From Prosthecobacter debontii (GTDB taxonomy: Bacteria; Verrucomicrobiota; Verrucomicrobiia; Verrucomicrobiales; Verrucomicrobiaceae): 64,000 nt of DNA. The position numbers and the translations under genes are program-made. The notes beneath the pieces are model-generated. The model did no database searches. It was given only the letters and a program-made list of their open reading frames with translations, and was not told the DNA's origin. This document shows positions 43,487 through 53,073 of this stretch, in pieces (position 1 is the stretch's first letter; each line of letters starts with the position of its first letter). The stretch spans positions 62,001-126,000 of the forward strand of contig CAMBPV010000001.1 in NCBI GenBank assembly GCA_945869695.1. Reading direction: 5' to 3'.

Positions 43487-44737
43487 TCACCACAAATCGA
43501 CTGCCGCCAAATCGGTGTCGGATCGGGCGATCACCCGGTTCCCCACAAACGCAGGGTGTGCCCACGTTTTGCCGATCACTTGATGCCGCGCGACCTCCTC
43601 CGCCCCCTTTTCTCCCAGTCGGGCATACACCAGTTCTCCATCTGAGTTCAGGAGTGCAACCAGATCGCGCGACTCATCCAGCCAAACCATGCTGAATTGA
43701 GGATTCCGCCCGCCAGGACTGAGTTTGTTATCGTCCGACCAGCGGATATTTCCAGTCTCGATATCAAAGCACACCAACCCCTTGTTCTTATCCAGCAGGT
43801 AGACCCTCCCGTTCTTCGACAACCCGGCCGACATCAGCCCGCAGATCTCTTTTTCTTGCTCCCATAAAAGGCTCACCTCTGACGGACTCTTTCCCAAACG
43901 AAAAGCCTTGGTGCCATGCCAGTAACCCGACACCAAGAGCACTCCGTTCGAGTAATGCGGCTGCGCAATGCTCACGCCATAAGTGATCTTATAAGGGTAG
44001 GTCCAAAAGGCTTTCCCAGTGTCGGGGTCAAAGCTCTGGATGTTTTCCGGTCCCCACGCGATCAACTGTGAGTGCCCCTCGTGCTCGATCAATTCAGGCG
44101 TGCAATAACCCGCTGGATCACCTCCCGCCCGCCACACTTCAGCGCCTGTCCTCCGATCCAAGGCTAGCAACGCCCCGCCCGGTGAAGCCCCAACATGCAG
44201 GATCACCGTTTCCTTCCGGATAAAAGGCGAAGCTGAAAAACCCCACGTCGGCACTTTGGCTCCGCATGTCTTCTGAGTGTCGACTTGCCAGACCACTTTC
44301 CCATTCACCGCATCGAGACACCACGCCATGCCCGTGGCACCCAGCGCGTAGGCGACCGGCTTTCCATCGATCGCCTCCACCACCACCGATGCCCGCGGCC
44401 CGGTGCCATAGTCCATTTTGCCGTATTTCACATCCCAGGCCACGGACCAGAGCGGAGTCCCCGCAGCCAGATCAAAACAAAGCACTCGCTCCCGCTCCGG
44501 AGACTTCTCGTAGTCCATCACAAAGACGCGACCATCCGCCACTGTCACACCTCCGAATCCTCCACCGATCTTCGCACGCCAGACTTCCCTCGGCTGACGC
44601 TCAGAGAGATTCGCTGGCACGTTCCCCGGATTCCATCTTCCATCCGCACCCGCACCCCGCCAGCGCGGCCAGTTTAAAACATCGCCAGCCCAACAGAAGC
44701 ATGGCACAAACAAAAGGAGGATGAGAGCGCGAGTCAT
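43487..44737 (-). CDS. Secreted PQQ-like beta-propeller protein
   Basis: 416 residues. A signal peptide (residues 1-18, MTRALILLLFVPCFCWAG) is followed by the WPRWRGAGADGRW opening and several PQQ-like blades: LALDRRTGAEVWRAGGD, IQSFDPDTGKAFWTYPY, LVCFDIETGNIRWSDD. It is the same general family as the protein at 6717 but clearly divergent. ATG 44737 was preferred over an in-frame upstream codon at 44812, which would overlap the next gene. No fused enzyme domain. Likely an extracytoplasmic scaffold or binding protein. Confidence 0.85.
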   Translation of the reverse strand: MTRALILLLFVPCFCWAGDVLNWPRWRGAGADGRWNPGNVPANLSERQPREVWRAKIGGGFGGVTVADGRVFVMDYEKSPERERVLCFDLAAGTPLWSVAWDVKYGKMDYGTGPRASVVVEAIDGKPVAYALGATGMAWCLDAVNGKVVWQVDTQKTCGAKVPTWGFSASPFIRKETVILHVGASPGGALLALDRRTGAEVWRAGGDPAGYCTPELIEHEGHSQLIAWGPENIQSFDPDTGKAFWTYPYKITYGVSIAQPHYSNGVLLVSGYWHGTKAFRLGKSPSEVSLLWEQEKEICGLMSAGLSKNGRVYLLDKNKGLVCFDIETGNIRWSDDNKLSPGGRNPQFSMVWLDESRDLVALLNSDGELVYARLGEKGAEEVARHQVIGKTWAHPAFVGNRVIARSDTDLAAVDLW

Positions 44738-44768
44738 GGGTATCACCGCACTTCTACGCGTCTCCCGC

Positions 44769-45353
44769 TCATTCCTTTTCCGTGACCTTCCGCTGCCACC
44801 ATCCCAGCGCAAATCCGATCCCCGCCCCGAAGCCCAGTCCGTGAAAAAGGCCCCATCCCAGCTTAGCCACCACAGCCACCTCCGGCTTCGTCCACCCCTC
44901 GATCCCTCGCGCTAGCATCCGATACATCCACATTCCGCCGGTGAAATAACCCGCCGTATGCAGCACAAACAGCATCAAGGCCCCCGCCCAAAAACCTGAC
45001 GCTCGACCCACCGCACGCCACGCGACCCACGCAAAAAACAGAGTCCCCGCCAAAGCGCCCACCCACTCGCCCGTCCTGCCGTGGATTCCAAACCACGCCG
45101 CGCTCCAGAGCACCGCATACCCGATAAACGCAGGTAAAAACATCCGATAAAACCGCCACATCCGGCTCTCCCCCGCCATGAGTCCACTCAGCATCAGGCC
45201 TGAACCCGCCAGGAAAACCAGTGCGATGAGAACATACATCCCCACCTCACTCCCTCCCAGCCTCGGCGCGAAGGCCCAGATCGAATAGGCCGCGAGGCTA
45301 ACAGCGGCAAAACCAAGGCCGCCGTGAAGAGTGGATCGAAAAAGTGAATTCAT
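44769..45353 (-). CDS. Small multi-spanning membrane protein
   Basis: 194 residues with about five to six membrane helices (GFAAVSLAAYSIWAF, MYVLIALVFLAGSGLMLSGLM, FLPAFIGYAVLWSAAWFG, ALAGTLFFAWVAW, FWAGALMLFVLHTAGYFTGG, LGWGLFHGLGFGAGIGFALGWW). I do not recognise the family. The start is ATG 45353 (MNSLFRSTL); a longer in-frame version to 45455 would lack membrane character at its N-terminus. It is 31 bases upstream of the PQQ propeller gene on the same strand and may be co-transcribed. Confidence 0.7.
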   Translation of the reverse strand: MNSLFRSTLHGGLGFAAVSLAAYSIWAFAPRLGGSEVGMYVLIALVFLAGSGLMLSGLMAGESRMWRFYRMFLPAFIGYAVLWSAAWFGIHGRTGEWVGALAGTLFFAWVAWRAVGRASGFWAGALMLFVLHTAGYFTGGMWMYRMLARGIEGWTKPEVAVVAKLGWGLFHGLGFGAGIGFALGWWQRKVTEKE

Positions 45354-45482
45354 ACGTTCGACAAAAACGGAGGCCGAGGCCCGACATCGCATTTCATTTG
45401 GATTCAAGTGACAGTCTTGTTTCGCAAGGGTGTCCGACGGCATGGCACAGTCCATGCGTCCTCTATCCCATCCTCGACATGA

Positions 45483-46539
45483 AAAACACGCCTCGGCCCG
45501 AAGCTCGAACTTCCCGAGGAGACCCCGCCAAGCCTCGTCTCGCGCCGATTACCGTTTGACCGCGAGTTCGATTCCCCCGTCATGCTCGCCACTGTGCCAG
45601 ACAAAAGCGGGGAACAAATCATCGCTGTGCAGCGCGGTGAATTTTGCGCCGTGAGGTTGGACGACAGTTTTCGATGTCGGCCCTTTCTCGACTTTCGAGA
45701 CAAAATGAAGGGCAGCGTCCTTTTTGAAGAAGGCGTGCACGGCATCGCTTTTGATCCTCGATTCGCCGAGAACCGGCTCTTCTATCTCAGCTACTCCCAA
45801 AACGAACCCCGCCGGACCGTCATCAGCGAGATGAGATGCACCGCTGGCGGCCAACCCATGGCCATCCCGAATACCGAGCGCATCCTTTTGGAAATCCCCC
45901 AGCCCCTCGCCCACCACAGGGGCGGGCACATCGCTTTTGGCCCCGAGGGACACCTCTAAATCGCCCTTGGAGACGGCGGCCTCCGCGACGATCCGTTCCG
46001 ACTCGCTCAAAATCCTTGGGTGCTGCACGGCGAAATCCTCCGCATCGACGTGAACAATCGGCTCGGCTCCCTGCCCTACTCCATCCTCGTGGACAATCCC
46101 TTCCTCCACGAGCAAGCCGTCAGGAACGAGATCTACGCCCTCGGTTTTCGGAATCCATGGGGCCTCTCCTTTGACCCCCACACCGGCCAGCTCTGGTGTG
46201 CCGACGTCGGTCAGGATTTCTGGGAGGAGATCAACGTCATCGTCGAAGGCGGAAACTGCGGCTGGAGTGATCGTGACGGCCCAAAACCAGAACCTTTCAT
46301 GATCGTCCCTTCCGCCCCGACACACCCGCCATCGACCCCATCCATGCCTACACCCGACTGCGCGGAGAAGGCATCTGCATCGTCAGCGGCCAGCTTTGCC
46401 GGGGGAGAAAAGTTACCTCAACTCAATGGCGCATTCGTTTTCGCAGACTGTCAACCCCACCCTCGTTACCGCCAACGCCGAAGGCAAAATCGTCATTCTC
46501 TCCCAAGACGGAGACCTTCACCGCCTCGAGGCCTCATGA
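45483..46539 (+). pseudogene. Decayed sorbosone/glucose dehydrogenase-like gene (GSDH family)
   Basis: The segment still reads as a PQQ-type sugar dehydrogenase: SPVMLATVPDKSGEQIIAVQRG, FEEGVHGIAFDPRFAENRLFYLSY, then GHL-stop-IALGDGG, where a TAA at 45957-45959 replaces an expected Tyr codon, then GEILRIDVNNRLG and NEIYALGFRNPWGLSFDPHTGQLWCADVGQD. After GPKPEPF (46295), the sense jumps to another frame (HDRPFRPDTPAIDPIHAYTR), returns at ~46398 for GEKLPQLNGAFVFAD, and shifts again at ~46441 for NPTLVTANAEGKIVILSQDGDLHRLEAS, ending at 46537-46539. One nonsense change plus at least three frameshifts mean it is dead. The N-terminus with any signal peptide is also missing. Confidence 0.85.
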
Positions 46540-46613
46540 TGGGCATAGCCCCATCCATCGCGCGCCCCGGGGTTGAAATCACGGTCATCTGAGTGCAGGA
46601 AAGACCAACGAAC

Positions 46614-47108
46614 ATGCCGCAACCGATCCGACCCTGGTATTGGCCTGAAAAGGGACAACCCGAAAGAACCGAACCTTTTACCTGGATCGTGGAGGACGTC
46701 ATTGCGGCCTCCTGGTGGCCAGATCCTTATGTCTTCGAGATCTACGAGGAGCAGAACATCCGGGCGGTGGTGAACTGCTGTGAGTTCGACAATCGGGAGG
46801 ATGTGCCGAGTCAGTTTACCTACCATCACATCAATGTGCCCGACTATGGTGTGCCGACCGATGCTCAGATGGAGCGTTTTGTGAACTTGATGGACAAACA
46901 CCACGCGGCCCGCGAAGCGGTGGTGATTCACTGTGTGGCAGGTTGCGGCAGGACGGGACAGTTCATCGTGGCTTGGTGTGCCAAAGCAGGATTCATCCCC
47001 ACCAAGGTCGATCCCGTGCAATGGATCCGAGCCCGCCGGAAGTGTTGCCTTGAAACTCGTGAGCAAACCGACTGTGCCAAACGGTGGATGAACAAGTATC
47101 GCCCTTGA
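46614..47108 (+). CDS. Dual-specificity/tyrosine phosphatase-like protein
   Basis: 164 residues. The signature loop HCVAGCGRTGQ fits H-C-x5-R-T/S of Cys-based protein phosphatases, with the general acid Asp in NVPDYGVPTDAQM. Overall, DSP-like and close in length to bacterial members. It opens with WYWPEKGQPERTEPFTWIVEDVIAASWWPDP. Starts at ATG 46614; an in-frame GTG at 46593 is possible. Substrate (protein, phosphoinositide or sugar phosphate) unknown. It begins 75 bases after the dead dehydrogenase gene and is followed by asd. Confidence 0.85.
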   Translation: MPQPIRPWYWPEKGQPERTEPFTWIVEDVIAASWWPDPYVFEIYEEQNIRAVVNCCEFDNREDVPSQFTYHHINVPDYGVPTDAQMERFVNLMDKHHAAREAVVIHCVAGCGRTGQFIVAWCAKAGFIPTKVDPVQWIRARRKCCLETREQTDCAKRWMNKYRP

Positions 47109-47200
47109 CGAGGAGATCCCCAAAACCTTAGCACGGGTTGCATTCGCAGCGGAAGCCTCTAGTGTCCCTCCCCCAAAATACAACCAGTCCATCTCAACTC

Positions 47201-48223
47201 ATGAGCACATCCAAGCATGTCGCAGTCGTCGGAGCCACCGGAGCGGTGGGAGTGGAAATGCTGCGTTGCCTCGAGCAACGCGGTTTCCCCGTCGGCCAAC
47301 TCACCCTTCTTGCCTCTGCACGCAGCGCTGGGAAGACGATGAAATTCCGTGGTGCCGATGTGGTCATTCAAGAGCTGAAGGCTGATTCCTTCAAGGGCAT
47401 CGACATCGCACTCTTCAGCGCGGGCGGCGGCATCTCCAAGGAATTCGCCCCTCACGCTGTCGCCGCCGGCGCGGTGGTCGTGGATAACTCCTCAGCCTTC
47501 CGAATGGATGACACCGTCCCGCTCGTGGTGCCTGAAGTGAATCGCGAGGATGTGAAGAAGCACCAGGGCATCATTGCCAACCCGAACTGCACCACGGCCA
47601 TCTCGCTCATGGCACTCTACCCCTTGCATCAGGCTTTCGGTGTGAAGCGCATCTTTGCATCCAGCTACCAGGCCGTCTCAGGCACGGGTGCCCAAGCCAT
47701 CGAAGAACTCGCTAATCAAGCCCGCCGCTGGGCCGACACGAAGCGTGAGTGGGATGCAGCCAAACTGGAACATCCGCCTCAGGTTTACCCGCATCAGATC
47801 GCTTTCAACGTGATCCCTCATGTGGATTCCTTCCTAGACTCAGGCTACACCAAGGAAGAAATGAAGATGGAAAATGAGGGACGCAAGATCATGCATCACC
47901 CCGGATTCCGTGCGTCGGTGACCTGCGTGCGCGTTCCCGTTTTTCGGGCGCACTCGGTGGCCATCAGCGCTGAATTTGAAAAACCCGTGACGGCTGAAGC
48001 TGCGCGCGAAGTGCTGAGCCGTGCACCAGGGCTGGATGTGATCGACGATCCATCGCACAAGAAGTATCCCGTGCCGCTCGACATCGCGGGCAGGGATAAC
48101 TGTGCCGTCGGACGTATCCGCCAGGATTGCGCTCTCGACAACGGACTGGCCTTCTGGGTCGTGGGTGATCAGCTTCTCAAAGGAGCCGCTCTCAATGCGG
48201 TGCAGATCGCCGAGTGTCTCTGA
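47201..48223 (+). CDS. asd: Aspartate-semialdehyde dehydrogenase
   Basis: NADPH-dependent reduction of aspartyl phosphate, a shared step toward lysine/diaminopimelate, threonine and methionine. 340 residues. The N-terminus VAVVGATGAVGVEML is the NADP fold, VVDNSSAFRMDDTVPLVVPEVN is typical, and the catalytic Cys is Cys130 in IANPNCTTAISLMALYPL; the active-site His/Arg block is in GFRASVTCVRVPVFRAHS. ATG 47201 was chosen as the annotated start; an in-frame ATG at 47138 would add 21 poorly conserved residues. ispA follows 12 bases later. Confidence 0.96.
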   Translation: MSTSKHVAVVGATGAVGVEMLRCLEQRGFPVGQLTLLASARSAGKTMKFRGADVVIQELKADSFKGIDIALFSAGGGISKEFAPHAVAAGAVVVDNSSAFRMDDTVPLVVPEVNREDVKKHQGIIANPNCTTAISLMALYPLHQAFGVKRIFASSYQAVSGTGAQAIEELANQARRWADTKREWDAAKLEHPPQVYPHQIAFNVIPHVDSFLDSGYTKEEMKMENEGRKIMHHPGFRASVTCVRVPVFRAHSVAISAEFEKPVTAEAAREVLSRAPGLDVIDDPSHKKYPVPLDIAGRDNCAVGRIRQDCALDNGLAFWVVGDQLLKGAALNAVQIAECL

Positions 48224-48235
48224 GTTCGACCGACC

Positions 48236-49120
48236 ATGTCAGATTTCAAATCCTACCTAGCCAGCCGGTGTGCGGCGATTGAAACGGCCCTTCATGAAGC
48301 CGTTCCTTCGGCTGAAACCCGGCCAGCCACCCTGCACAAGGCCATGCGGCACAGCCTTTTTGCTGGCGGCAAGCGCCTGCGGCCCGTGCTCTGTCTCGCT
48401 GCGGCCGAAGCCTGTGGGGGTGATTTGACGGCAGCCATGCCCGCGGCCTGTGCGGTGGAGTGCCTGCACACTTACACGCTGATCCACGATGATCTTCCGA
48501 GCATGGACGATGATGACTTCCGGCGCGGCGTGCCCACTTGTCATAAAGTTTACGGAGAAGGCGTGGCCGTGCTGGCTGGCGATGCACTTCAGGCTCTCGC
48601 TTTCGAACTCGTCGCACGCGTGCCCGCGAATGCGCGATTCGATGCCGCTCATTACGTGCGAGAACTGGCCGTCACCTCAGGCAGTCTGCACTTGATCGGC
48701 GGTCAGGTGGCAGATCTCGAAGGCGAGGGCAAGCAACTGCCGATGGAGGACCTGCGCTATGTGCACGAGAGCAAAACAGCGGCCCTGCTGACCACGTCCA
48801 TTCTCCTGGGCGCACTGAGTGCAGGTGCTTCCGATGAGCAAGTCGATGCATTGCGACGCTTTGGCATGGCAACGGGACTGGCCTTTCAAGTCATTGATGA
48901 CATCCTCGACGTCACTCAAACGAGTGAGAAGCTCGGGAAAAGTGCCGGCAAAGATGTGGCTGCCGCTAAGTCCACCTTCCCCGCCCTCATCGGCCTGGAT
49001 GCCTCACGAGATGAGGCCAAACGCCTCACGGCAGAAGCTCATGCGGCCATCGAGATCTTCGGTGAAAGAGGCACCCATCTCCGGCATCTGGCTGACTACC
49101 TTCTTCAGCGAGACTATTAA
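48236..49120 (+). CDS. ispA: Polyprenyl (farnesyl/geranylgeranyl) diphosphate synthase
   Basis: Isoprenoid chain elongation by adding isopentenyl diphosphate to an allylic diphosphate. 294 residues. First Asp-rich motif in LIHDDLPSMDDDDFRRG and second in QVIDDILDVTQTSEKLGKSAGKDVAAAKSTFP, with GGKRLRPVLCLAAAEACGG near the N-terminus. The residues before the first Asp-rich motif (THTLIHDD-type) cannot by eye fix the product length, so C15 or C20 is open. It starts 12 bases after asd. Confidence 0.92.
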   Translation: MSDFKSYLASRCAAIETALHEAVPSAETRPATLHKAMRHSLFAGGKRLRPVLCLAAAEACGGDLTAAMPAACAVECLHTYTLIHDDLPSMDDDDFRRGVPTCHKVYGEGVAVLAGDALQALAFELVARVPANARFDAAHYVRELAVTSGSLHLIGGQVADLEGEGKQLPMEDLRYVHESKTAALLTTSILLGALSAGASDEQVDALRRFGMATGLAFQVIDDILDVTQTSEKLGKSAGKDVAAAKSTFPALIGLDASRDEAKRLTAEAHAAIEIFGERGTHLRHLADYLLQRDY

Positions 49121-49164
49121 AAGCCGCGCGAGACGCTTCGTTGTTTCGTGCGTAAGCTCAAAGT

Positions 49165-51687
49165 GTGTTCGCCTCGCTCACAACGTCGCTGAAGCTCCCG
49201 GACGCCTGGCAGCACCGGGCGGTCAACCTCCTGCGCAGCGGTCAGGATGTGGTGGTGAATGCACCGACTGGAGCGGGTAAAACTTACATCTTTGAGCTCC
49301 TGCATGAATCAGCACACCTCAAAGGTCAGGCCGTTTACACCGTGCCTACCCGTGCTCTGGCCAACGACAAATATTCCGAATGGCAAAGCAAGGGCTGGAA
49401 CGTCGGCATCGCCACGGGTGATCTCTCGGAGAACATCTCCGCACCCGTTTTAGTGGCGACTCTGGAAACTCAACTCGAACGCCTCCTGCGCAATGAAGGC
49501 CCCGCCGTGCTGGTGATCGATGAATACCAGATGATCTCCGACACCGGACGCGGCGCGCACTACGAGGGAGCAATCGCCCTCGCACCCGAGAGCACTCGCC
49601 TCTTGCTTTTGAGTGGCTCCGTTGCCAATCCCGAAGACATCGCCGCATGGTTGCGCCGCCTAGGCAGACCCGTCGAGGTCGTGGCCACCACGGAGCGCCC
49701 GGTGCCGCTGGAGGAAATGCCCGTCGAATTACTTCCCCAACGGATGGCGCGGCATTTTGAGGGCTATTGGCCCAAGCTGGCGGCAGCGGCTCTTTTGGGC
49801 GATCTGGCCCCACTGCTGATCTTTGCTCCGCGTCGGCGGGAGGCCGAAAACATCGCCCGCTCGCTGGCCAATGAATTGCCCCCTGGCGATCCGCTGCATC
49901 TCACACCCGAGCAAAAAGCTGCCTGCGGAAAAGAGCTGACCACGCTGCTGGAACGTCGGATCGCCTACCACCACAGTGGGCTTTCCTATGCGGCGAGAGC
50001 GGGAGTGATCGAGCCCCTGGCCAAGGCGGGACAGCTCCGCGTGATCTCAGCAACAATGGGACTGGCTGCCGGTATCAATTTCTCAGTCCGCAGCGTGCAT
50101 GTGGCCGCCACGAAGTTTCATGATGGCGTTACCGAACGCCAGCTCGCACCCGACGAACTGCTCCAAATGTATGGCCGAGCCGGCCGCCGAGGTCTGGATG
50201 AAAAAGGCTATGTGATCACGACCCGACAAAGTCCAAACATCTCGGATGGCAGGGCAGCACGTCTCCACCGCTCACGTCAACTAGCGTGGCCCATGTTCAT
50301 TCGGGTCATGAAACATGCCGCGCTAGCGGATGAGAATCCCTTCGAAGCAGCCACTCGTTTTTCGTCCCGACTTTTCGCCAAGACACCGCCCCCGCTGGGA
50401 CTGGAGCCCGAGAATGAGCAACCTGCGATCCATCAGCGCGAGGGCAAGGCGGTCTTCGGCCTGGGTGCGATGGTGACTCAGATCTTCAACTCCGAAGGCA
50501 AGTGGGAGGAAAAAAAGACCTCAAGTCTGATCACCGCCTCTTTGAGTGAGGTCTGGATAACTCACGCCGAAAAGTCAAGACCAGCACTCTCGAATCCCCG
50601 CTTTGTGAGCGACCTCGGGGCAGGCATTGCCCGCCCCTTCAAGATGGTCGAAAAACAACCCAGCGGCGCGGCCATTTATGGGCTTGAGCTGGCTCTCGGA
50701 CAGGCGGCATCTGAGGATGAGAGCTTCTTTCGCCCCACAAAATCCATCCGGAAAATCATTGGTCTGGATCGCAAAATCGAGTTTCTAGTGTTGCCCGAGT
50801 TTCAACAACTGCACTGGCACAAGATCGCGCCCAAGCTTCTCCCACCTGAAGCCATCAAATCGGCAGAAAATCTACCACCCCTTGAGTTTGCAGGCATTCG
50901 GGATGGACTGGTCATGGGACGTTGTGATCTCCGAAACTTGCGCGTTCACGGCTATCGGGACGCAAGTGGCGTATGCCTTTTTTCTCCCGAAGAGCGCACG
51001 CTTTTACGGGAAGCGGCCACCGAAGTGGAATCGAGTCCAACCAGTTCAGAGCCGACTGCAAGGGAGCCAAAAACGGGATCCCCCATCCATAGCTGGCGCA
51101 CGCTTGGACTCATCGACAATCGAGGAGCACCGACTCGGCGCGGTGAGATTTTCAGTTTTTTCCAGCATGGTGAAGGATTGGCGATCTCGGCAGCTCTCGA
51201 GGATGAAACCTACCCACTCGACGAGCTGATTGTTCATTTGGCCAATCTCCGCGCGGGTGTCCGATTCGAGCTTCCCGGTTTCTGCGGGAGCGAGAGACTC
51301 GCGGCCTGTTGCCGAAAAGCCTATGGTTTTGTCTGCCATGAAGGCTATCTCGAGAGCGGCCTGCCCGTTGACTACGGAGAAGGCGCAGCGGAGGTCATCG
51401 GCTCTCTTTTGCATCATGAACGCATCGTGAGCCCTGAGGGCCCCCGATCCGCTCTCGCAGAGGGAGACGTCTCTCGCATTTACATTGAATGGCTGAGTCT
51501 GATCCGCCATGTGGTCCATGTGCCTGCACATCCCTGGGAGCGGTGGAGGAGCTTCCAAAAAGCCTGTTCGGACGTCTTGGACCATCACACTGCCGCCACG
51601 CGCCATCTTTTTCACCTTGATCTGCCGCCGCTGACCAACAAACAACGCGATGGACGCCCGAAACACTACCTCATGGCGCGCTCCTGA
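49165..51687 (+). CDS. Ski2-like DExH-box helicase
   Basis: 840 residues. Helicase motifs in order: I APTGAGKTYIFELL (residues ~32-45), Ia VPTRALANDKY, Ib/Ic-like ATLETQLERLL, II DEYQMI, III LSGSVANPED, and, in the second RecA domain, ISATMGLAAGINFSV (V) and LLQMYGRAGRRGLDEKGYVI (VI). QxxGRAGR and the DEYQ box suggest the Ski2/Mtr4/Brr2 superfamily rather than RecQ or UvrD. The C-terminal 400 residues have no motif that I recognise. The start is GTG 49165, overlapping no neighbour. Function (RNA turnover or DNA repair) cannot be settled by sequence. Confidence 0.85.
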   Translation: MFASLTTSLKLPDAWQHRAVNLLRSGQDVVVNAPTGAGKTYIFELLHESAHLKGQAVYTVPTRALANDKYSEWQSKGWNVGIATGDLSENISAPVLVATLETQLERLLRNEGPAVLVIDEYQMISDTGRGAHYEGAIALAPESTRLLLLSGSVANPEDIAAWLRRLGRPVEVVATTERPVPLEEMPVELLPQRMARHFEGYWPKLAAAALLGDLAPLLIFAPRRREAENIARSLANELPPGDPLHLTPEQKAACGKELTTLLERRIAYHHSGLSYAARAGVIEPLAKAGQLRVISATMGLAAGINFSVRSVHVAATKFHDGVTERQLAPDELLQMYGRAGRRGLDEKGYVITTRQSPNISDGRAARLHRSRQLAWPMFIRVMKHAALADENPFEAATRFSSRLFAKTPPPLGLEPENEQPAIHQREGKAVFGLGAMVTQIFNSEGKWEEKKTSSLITASLSEVWITHAEKSRPALSNPRFVSDLGAGIARPFKMVEKQPSGAAIYGLELALGQAASEDESFFRPTKSIRKIIGLDRKIEFLVLPEFQQLHWHKIAPKLLPPEAIKSAENLPPLEFAGIRDGLVMGRCDLRNLRVHGYRDASGVCLFSPEERTLLREAATEVESSPTSSEPTAREPKTGSPIHSWRTLGLIDNRGAPTRRGEIFSFFQHGEGLAISAALEDETYPLDELIVHLANLRAGVRFELPGFCGSERLAACCRKAYGFVCHEGYLESGLPVDYGEGAAEVIGSLLHHERIVSPEGPRSALAEGDVSRIYIEWLSLIRHVVHVPAHPWERWRSFQKACSDVLDHHTAATRHLFHLDLPPLTNKQRDGRPKHYLMARS

Positions 51688-51764
51688 GGCGACTTGGCTC
51701 TCTGAGAGGCAAAAACACCTTGCCCGCACCCCCATTTCGTGTTCTCTGAACTCCCAACTTACCT

Positions 51765-53021
51765 ATGAATATGAGCGAAAGACGCGTTGTGATCACTGGG
51801 ATCGGAGTCATCTCCCCTCTCGGCAACACCAAGGATGAATTCTGGAAAAACATCCTTGCTGGAAAGAGCGGCATTCGCCGCATCCAGTCCATGGACGTCA
51901 CGAACTACGACTGCAAGATCGCGGGTGAGGTGGTGGACTTTGACCCAGCTCCCTTTTTCAACAATCACAAGGAGGCCCGCCGTGCGGACCGCTATTTCCA
52001 ACTGGCCATGGCGGCGGCCAAAATGGCAGCCAAAGACTCGGGGCTGAATCCTGACGCCTTGGACCCGCATCGCGTCGGCGTGATGGTGGGCAGCGGAATC
52101 GGAGGACTCAGAACCTTGGAAACGCAGTATGAGATCCTCTTGAACAAGGGACCCGGCCGTGTCTCACCCTTTCTCATTCCGATGATGATCAGTAACATCG
52201 CCAGCGGCATGATCGCCGGCGAGTTCGGTTACATGGGGCCGAACATGGCCATCGTGACGGCCTGTGCCACATCGAACAACAACATCGGCGAGGCCTGGCG
52301 CATCATTAAGTTCGGCGATGCCGACTGCATGATCTGTGGCGGATCGGAAGCTTCCATTACCCCTTCCGGATTGGCCGGTTTTGGAAACATGAAGGCCCTC
52401 TCCATGAGAAATGACGAGCCTGAGCGCGCCTCACGCCCTTTTGACAAAGACCGCGATGGTTTCGTGATGGGCGAGGGAGCTGGCGTGATGGTCATCGAGG
52501 AGTTGGAGCACGCCAAAAAGCGCGGAGCCCAGATTTACTGTGAACTCACAGGCTACGGCGCCACCGCCGATGCCTACCACCTGACCTCCCCACACCCCGA
52601 GGGTCTCGGCGCTGCGCGCTGCATGGAAATGGCCATGAGACACGCTCGAGTCAACCCAACGGACGTTGATTACATCAATGCTCACGCCACCTCGACTCCG
52701 GTGGGTGATGTGTGTGAACTCCGCGCCATCAAGCGCACCTTTGGAGATCACGCCAAAAAGGGCGTTTTGGTTTCGTCCACCAAATCCATGACGGGGCACC
52801 TCCTCGGCGCGGCGGGTGGAATCGAGCTGGCGGCATCCGTTCTGGCGATTCGCGATCAAATCGCACCACCGACCATTAACGTTGAGAATCAAGACCCTGA
52901 GTGTGACTTGGACGTGGTTCCCAATGCTGCGCGGCCCGCCAAGATCGACGTCGCCCTTAGCAATTCGTTCGGCTTTGGTGGCCACAACGCAGCGGTGCTG
53001 GTATCTAAATTTGTTGATTGA
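51765..53021 (+). CDS. fabF: Beta-ketoacyl-ACP synthase II
   Basis: Condensing enzyme of fatty acid elongation; 418 residues. It opens with RRVVITGIGVISPLGNT; the nucleophile is Cys167 in VTACATSNNNIG, and the two catalytic His are in INAHATSTPVGD and TKSMTGHLLGAAGGIE. The C-terminal NSFGFGGHNAAVL is typical. A second ATG (51771) could also serve. No acpP is directly upstream; the preceding gene is the helicase, so the usual acpP-fabF pairing is broken here. The SNase-fold gene follows. Confidence 0.96.
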   Translation: MNMSERRVVITGIGVISPLGNTKDEFWKNILAGKSGIRRIQSMDVTNYDCKIAGEVVDFDPAPFFNNHKEARRADRYFQLAMAAAKMAAKDSGLNPDALDPHRVGVMVGSGIGGLRTLETQYEILLNKGPGRVSPFLIPMMISNIASGMIAGEFGYMGPNMAIVTACATSNNNIGEAWRIIKFGDADCMICGGSEASITPSGLAGFGNMKALSMRNDEPERASRPFDKDRDGFVMGEGAGVMVIEELEHAKKRGAQIYCELTGYGATADAYHLTSPHPEGLGAARCMEMAMRHARVNPTDVDYINAHATSTPVGDVCELRAIKRTFGDHAKKGVLVSSTKSMTGHLLGAAGGIELAASVLAIRDQIAPPTINVENQDPECDLDVVPNAARPAKIDVALSNSFGFGGHNAAVLVSKFVD

Positions 53022-53073
53022 GTCCATGGAGAGCCTCGGCGGATGATGCACGCCAGGTTTTCCTGATCCCCAG

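Noticed and set aside
45549-46325. Minus-strand ORF opposite the decayed dehydrogenase
   Set aside because: The remnants of a recognisable enzyme on the plus strand explain the region; the minus-strand reading has no motif.
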